Source: Oasisia sp. SBJ-2009 (lineage: Eukaryota > Annelida > Polychaeta > Sabellida > Siboglinidae). Taken from it: a stretch of 64,000 nt of DNA. Below, piece by piece: positions 58,880 through 64,000 of this stretch; positions within the stretch are counted from its first letter, which is position 1, and each line of letters begins with the position of its first letter. Under the pieces are notes generated by a model that worked only from the letters and a program-made list of their open reading frames with translations, did no database searches and was not told the origin of the DNA. The translations under genes were made by a program, and so were the position numbers. The stretch spans positions 22,432,582 through 22,496,581 of the forward strand of contig OZ024866.1 of NCBI GenBank assembly GCA_964017155.1, written 5' to 3'.

Positions 58880-61800
58880 TCGCGAAGCGACAAAGACTGC
58901 TTCCATCACTTGACTCTTGCTCTCCATTTGTCTCTCTGCTGTGAGAGTGATGTCCAGGAGTCGATCTTTATGTCTCTCAGCTTCAGGTTTCTCTTGATGG
59001 TATCTTTGAACCGGAGACGAGGGCGCCCTCTCTTTCTGTGACCAGAAGACAGTTGGGAGTAGAGAACCTGCTTCGGTAGCCTGTCTGATGACATCCTCAT
59101 GAGGTGTCCAGTCCACCGGAGATTCTTTCTGATCAGAAGATCTTCCATAGATGGCAGCCCTGTCCGTTCGAGTATTTCCTTGTTTGTCACTTTGTCCATC
59201 CAGGTTATCCTCATGATCGAACGCAGATGTCGCATCATGAAGGCATGCAACTTTTTCACCTGTCGTCTGTACACTGTCCAGGCCTCGGCTCCGTATAGGA
59301 GGGTGGACAGCACAATTGCACGGTATATCTTGCCTTTAACCCGCATGGACACATGGTGGTTGTTCCAGAGTCTCTGGCGTAGTCGGCCGAAAGATGCACT
59401 AGCCTTGGCCATCCTCCTCTGTATTTCATCGTCAATGCATCCGTCACTTGATATAGTGCTTCCGAGGTAGGTGAATTCCATAACAGAGTTCAGCTTGTTT
59501 CCATCAACCATGATATCCTCCTCTCGGGTTCTTGTAGAGTTGGGTTGGTACAGCACCTCGGTCTTCTTGATGTTAATCTTCAGGCCGAACTTCTTTGACG
59601 CATTGGAAAAAGCATCCACTATTTTCTGGATCTCTTCAGCAGAGTGTGCAACCAGTGTCATCTGCGAATAGCAGCTCCCTCATCAGTATCCGTGTAGTCT
59701 TGGTCTTCGCTCTGAAGTGTGCGACATTGAATAGGTCAGCGCTCTGTCTGGACTGTATGTAGATGCCATCCCCCATGTCTCGGAAAGCATTGTCGAGCAT
59801 TGCTGATAGGAAGATGGAAAAGAGCGTGGGCGCCAGTACACAGCCTTGCTTGACCCCATTTGTGACCCTGAACGATTCCGAGACTTCCCCTCCAACATTA
59901 ACAGTCGCCATCATTCCGGTATGTAGTGCCTCGATCATTGTTGTGAACTTCTCTGGGCAGCCATACTTCTTCAGTAGCTGCCATAGTCCGGTCCTCCCAA
60001 CTGTATCGAACGCCTTACTGAAGTCGACAAATACCATGTACAGTGGTCGGTCCTGCTCAATGCACTTTTCTTGTAGTTGTCGGAGACAAAATATCATATC
60101 CACGGTGCTCCGGTTACCTCTGAAGCCACATTGTGTCTCCGGAACTACCTCTGGTGTTAGGTGGGTAGATAGTCTGTTGAGGAGGATCCTGGCGAAGATC
60201 TTGCCTGCTATGGAAAGAAGAGAGATTCCTCTATAGTTCCCACAGTCTGTTCGATCACCTTTCTTGTAGATGGTTATAATGCTTGCATCCTTCCATGCTT
60301 GTGGTACAGAACCCATCTCCCAGGCATTGGTGATTAGTTGGTGCAGTCTGCTGAACAGATTGTCTCCTCCATGCTTCCATACTTCTGCAGGAATTCCATC
60401 TCCTCCAGGTGCTTTGCCATCTTTCAGGCTGGCGATTGCTCTAGCCATCTCATCCATAGTTGGAATCTCATCAAGGCTTGTCTTGGTAATGCGCTGCGGG
60501 ATGTTGTCCAGAGCTTCGTGATCTATGTCGCCAGGGACGTTGAGTAGCTTCTGGAAGTGTTCACTCCATCTTGCCACAACTCTCTTGCTGTCAGAGAAGG
60601 TTTCCATTCCGTCTGTTGATTTTAGTTGAACAGGTCCCTTCTTTTTGGGTCCCCACACTTCCTTCAGTCCATTGTAGAAGCCCTTCATGTTGCTACTGTC
60701 GGCAGCTCTCTGCAGCTCCACTGCTTTCCTTTCCCACCAGTCCGACTTCAGTGCACGGGTGTGTTTTTGTAGCAGTCTGCAGGCATCTTTGTATGCTGCA
60801 GTGGTGGATCTAGTACTCCTGGTTTGCAACACTCTCTGGTGGGCTTGATCTCTTCTGCTCATAAGAGTCTGTAGCTCCTGGTCGTTGGGGTCGAACCAGT
60901 CCTGGTGTTTTCTGTCCGGCTTGCCAAGATATGTCTTGGCTGTGTTGTACACAACCTGCTGCAGAGCTGCCCATTCCTCGTCTGGTGTTGAGTTTTCCTT
61001 CTCCTCCCAATGGGCGAGAGCACTGTCCATCTCCTGCTCAAAACTCTCCCTATGGCTGATGGTACTTAGTTTTGCAGTGTTGAGCTTGGTCGGCTTATTT
61101 GTCCCTTGCCTGTTGTGCTTTTGTCGTATTCTGAAAGCCACTTTTGATCTCAGCATCTGGTGATCGGTCCAGCAGTTTGCTCCACGCATGGCTCGGGTGC
61201 TGTGGATGTCCATCTTATCCCGACACCTCGTGATGATGAAGTCGATCATATGCCAGTGTTTGGAACGAGGATGCATCCAGGTGGTCTTGCGTTCATCCTT
61301 CTGCTTGAACATGGTGTTCGTCACTATCAGTTCGAACTCAGAGCACAGAGCCAGTAGAAGTTCGCCATTGGAGTTGCATTTCCCAATCCCATGTTTGCCC
61401 ATGACCAAGGGCCACTTGTCATTGTCTCTTCCTATCCTCGCATTGAAGTCTCCTATCAGCAGTAGCTTATCGGTATGAGGGATGCCACTGAGCACACTTG
61501 TGAGCTGGTTGTAGAAGGCCTCCTTGTTTTCGTCTGGGTTTGTCATTGTCGGAGCATACACGTTGATAATTGTAGCAAAGTTGTCCTTGCTCAGAGGTAG
61601 TCTCATCGTCATGATTCTGTCACTTACTGGCCGTGGCATTTCTGTCAGCTTTGTGATGATATCCTTTTTGATAGCAAAGCCCACTCCGGCCTCCCTTCTT
61701 TCTCCTTCGGGTTTGCCACTCCAGAAGAAAGAGTATTCCAAGTCGTCGAGACTACCAGACTCTGAGAACCTTGTTTCACATAGGGCGGCGATGTCGATGT

Positions 61801-62060
61801 TGTATTTGGCAAGTTCCATTGCTACTAGTGCCGTACGTCTTTCTGGTCGGTTAGCTCCTTCTCGGTCGAGGAGAGTCCTGACGTTCCATTGTCCAATTGT
61901 CAGTAGTTGTCTTCTTTGTCTTCTTCTTCCTAGCTGATTTTCCACTGTCGACGGAAGATGAGGTCGAGCAGCGCGGTCCTTGGTAACCCGGGCGACGGCC
62001 GATCCGGTATCATGTTTCGTGCAGTTGTACATTTCATGGAAGCTGCTAGCAAAAACTTTT
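58880..62060 (-). mobile_element. APE/RT non-LTR retrotransposon, near full length, frameshifted
   Basis: Upstream part 59636-62032 (798 codons): an apurinic endonuclease domain (IGQWNVRTL, ALCETRF, NVYAPT, IGDFNARIG, TDHQMLRSK), then reverse transcriptase (KGDRTDCGNYRGISLLS, CGFRGNRSTVDMIF, FVDFSKAFDTV, GVKQGCVLAPTLFSIF, LLFADD). Downstream part 58906-59661 (251 codons) continues LVAHSAEEIQ, KINIKKTEV, YLGSTISSDG and WTGHLMRM. The frames break just after the FADD catalytic motif near 59650. Looks RTE-like, but clade assignment is tentative. No clear target duplication seen. Confidence 0.9.
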
Positions 62061-62061
62061 G

Positions 62062-63540
62062 AAGTACCGCTGGCTTTTGCAAGTTACTAGCGACACTCTC
62101 TCGGGGAACAAATAGAGGTCTCACACCGGCAAGAACATGTCAAGACAGGCGCAAACTATTTGTCCCTGCAGTGGCTGGTCGAGAGATGTTGGGAGTTCCA
62201 TACACCAACCGCCCTTGATGCTGCCACAGTGACATGGTTTTCTGTTTAGGGTTTGCTCCCTTAGCCTTCGGTTCTGACAAGAACCTATACCACAAGGCAG
62301 TGGTTTACAACTCTGCATGGCAGGGGCGTCAAACTCCCTGAGGTATTGCAATACCTGAGGTACTGCAATACCTGCATACCATAGAATGCTATCTAGGATC
62401 CTTGTATAGCACAGTATCCATTCCACAGGGTAGCGGTCTAAGTGTAAAGTATGTGTAGGGCACTTTCAGCAAGCCTATGGACTGAATACCGCGCTTTATA
62501 ATTATAAGAATCTGACTTGATGATTTGAACAGGGGTGATTCTTGAAGTACAAATGCTCAAATTGATTTATTTTAACTCAGATAGTTGGCGCATGTGTTAT
62601 AATAATGTTATACACTCTCTAAATTATAATGTGTACGTATAAACACCCATTTATGTACTTTATGTATTTGGCACTTACATTATATTTTTTATATAAAATT
62701 ATAATAAACACCTGTACGACACCGGCACAGGTACACGTGTGTGAGTGGGTGCGTGCATGCGTGGTGACGCGTTTGTGTGATTCTGCATATCTGTGGGAGT
62801 GTGTGCGTGCGGTAGGTTGTTGTACTGAGACACGATTTGGACAACACGAGGTAAACCTTCCATTTACATGGTTTCCTCTTATTTATTGCTTGAAATACAA
62901 ACGATTATACGTGAAGAGTAAATATGTCAACTTACTGCACAAATTGCTCCATCTAATAACAACTTTTATAACTAGGGCATAACTTAGTATCCAACATGGT
63001 TCCGAAAAACAGTACAAATAGAACATGACTTAACATTCCAAATGGTTCCATTATCAGACACCTGTATGTATAAGTAGAACATGAATTAACAATTCAAACG
63101 TCTCATCCACAAACATATATGACAAGATGATGAATTAACATCCCACATGATTTATAACACATACCTGTATTTACACTTTTTAGTATAACTAGAATACGAC
63201 CATTGACATAAAATGGTTCACCAAAACCAGCATAACTAGAACGTGCATACAAACATGCAAAATTGTTCACAAACTTGTAACTAGAACATTAATAAACATC
63301 AGTGATCCCACAACCTTATACTACAATAATCAGAGCATAACTGAACTGGTCACGTGCTTCATAAATCACAAACTTGATTTAACAATTCGTTACGATAGAA
63401 ACAATAGAAATGTAGCATCATTTTACATTTGTCAACTAATATATGCAAATAATCGTTATTATTAATGTAACTAGTATATCTGGAGCAAACCGTATTTTCT
63501 CTTCACCACGAAAGTGCCACGACGGAGCGGGTGAATTGTT
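62062..63540. other. intergenic, nothing certain
   Basis: A SINE-like tail fragment lies at about 62396-62520 (CTGAATACCGCGCTTTATAA). The remainder is AT-rich without recognisable features. Confidence 0.4.
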
Positions 63541-63543
63541 CGT

Positions 63544-63803
63544 TTATTTTGGACAACGAGTGCCGTTTGCTGGCACCACACGATAATGTCTGTTGCCGTA
63601 TGCCTTGACTAACTGCTTTGGGTCATAGTTGTTGTAATTGTAATGTAACACGCAAACGCCGTTTTGGAAGTCGATCGCGACGCAGGTGGTAACAATTCGC
63701 AGGCAGGTCTGTTTACACTTCTTCAGAGTTCGCACCTCAGTTCTCAACTCACCGCCCTCATGTCTGCGGTTAAGCGCGTACTTCTTCAGTTCTCCAACAC
63801 ACA
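63544..63803 (-). CDS. last exon of a secreted or surface protein gene, possibly PAN/apple domain
   Basis: Acceptor CTTGCAG|TGTGTGTT, then about 86 codons and TAA. The spacing KKCKQTCLRIVTTCVAIDF, NGVCVLHYN and a late TRC resembles the Cys pattern of PAN/apple domains, which bind proteins or sugars outside the cell. There is no transmembrane segment in this exon. Upstream exons lie beyond 63804, and the rest of the gene is right of the window. The family call is tentative; the exon itself is well supported by its open frame and acceptor. Confidence 0.6.
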
Positions 63804-63844
63804 CTGCAAGGGAATAATAATTTAATAATAATTTTATTTATTTG

Positions 63845-63847
<3 letters not shown>

Positions 63848-63910
<63 letters not shown>
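63848..63910. repeat. CA dinucleotide repeat
   Basis: 31 CA units, 45 bp upstream of the 63803 acceptor. Confidence 0.97.
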
Positions 63911-63912
<2 letters not shown>

Positions 63913-64000
63913 GAGTCTATATATGTAAGAGTGTTTTGGATGATTGATAATCACGATATTACACGTGACATTATGAAAAAGCTTTTAAAACAGCAACAGC

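Overview
This is animal nuclear DNA: spliced genes with GT-AG introns, tRNA-derived SINEs, non-LTR retrotransposon fragments, piggyBac-like and other cut-and-paste transposons, and large amounts of AT dinucleotide repeat. The protein sequences and the repeat classes fit a marine invertebrate. A cephalochordate is my best but unproven guess, partly because I recall intron-boundary minisatellites being described from amphioxus. There is no prokaryotic gene organisation.

Layout. (1) About 340-45731, minus strand: 30 consecutive exons of one DmX-like (rabconnectin-3 alpha / Rav1) gene. The start codon is at 45729-45731, and the 3' end lies beyond the left edge of the window. The 30 exons chain without a phase error into 2504 codons, against roughly 3030 residues in vertebrate DMXL1/2, so the C-terminal part is missing here. 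(2) 48418-54159, plus strand: a complete eight-exon RGP1 gene of 391 codons plus stop, head-to-head with DMXL across 2.7 kb. (3) 55297-57263, minus strand: a three-exon KGD4 (MRPS36) gene of 88 codons, convergent with RGP1, whose first intron holds an unrecognised candidate alternative last exon. (4) 58880-62060, minus strand: a nearly full-length APE/RT non-LTR retrotransposon broken by a frameshift. (5) 63544-63803, minus strand: the last exon of a gene whose Cys pattern suggests a PAN/apple domain.

The most striking feature is the tandem repeats. At least eight exon-intron boundaries, seven in DMXL and one in RGP1, have been copied into tandem arrays. Each repeat unit carries the splice donor or acceptor together with adjoining exon bases. 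Intron 16 of DMXL is almost entirely repeat, seeded from its donor at one end and its acceptor at the other. Intron 21 is about 50 copies of its own 31-bp exon/donor boundary. The exon 10 acceptor array stays open in the coding frame, so it could vary the protein in 15-residue steps. Other arrays (intron 5, intron 8) do not show this origin.

Functional context. DMXL proteins act in V-ATPase assembly and vesicle trafficking, RGP1 is half of the Ric1-Rgp1 exchange factor for Rab6, and KGD4 is a small subunit of the mitochondrial 2-oxoglutarate dehydrogenase complex. The first two both serve Golgi/endosomal trafficking. I see nothing beyond their head-to-head placement that links them in regulation.
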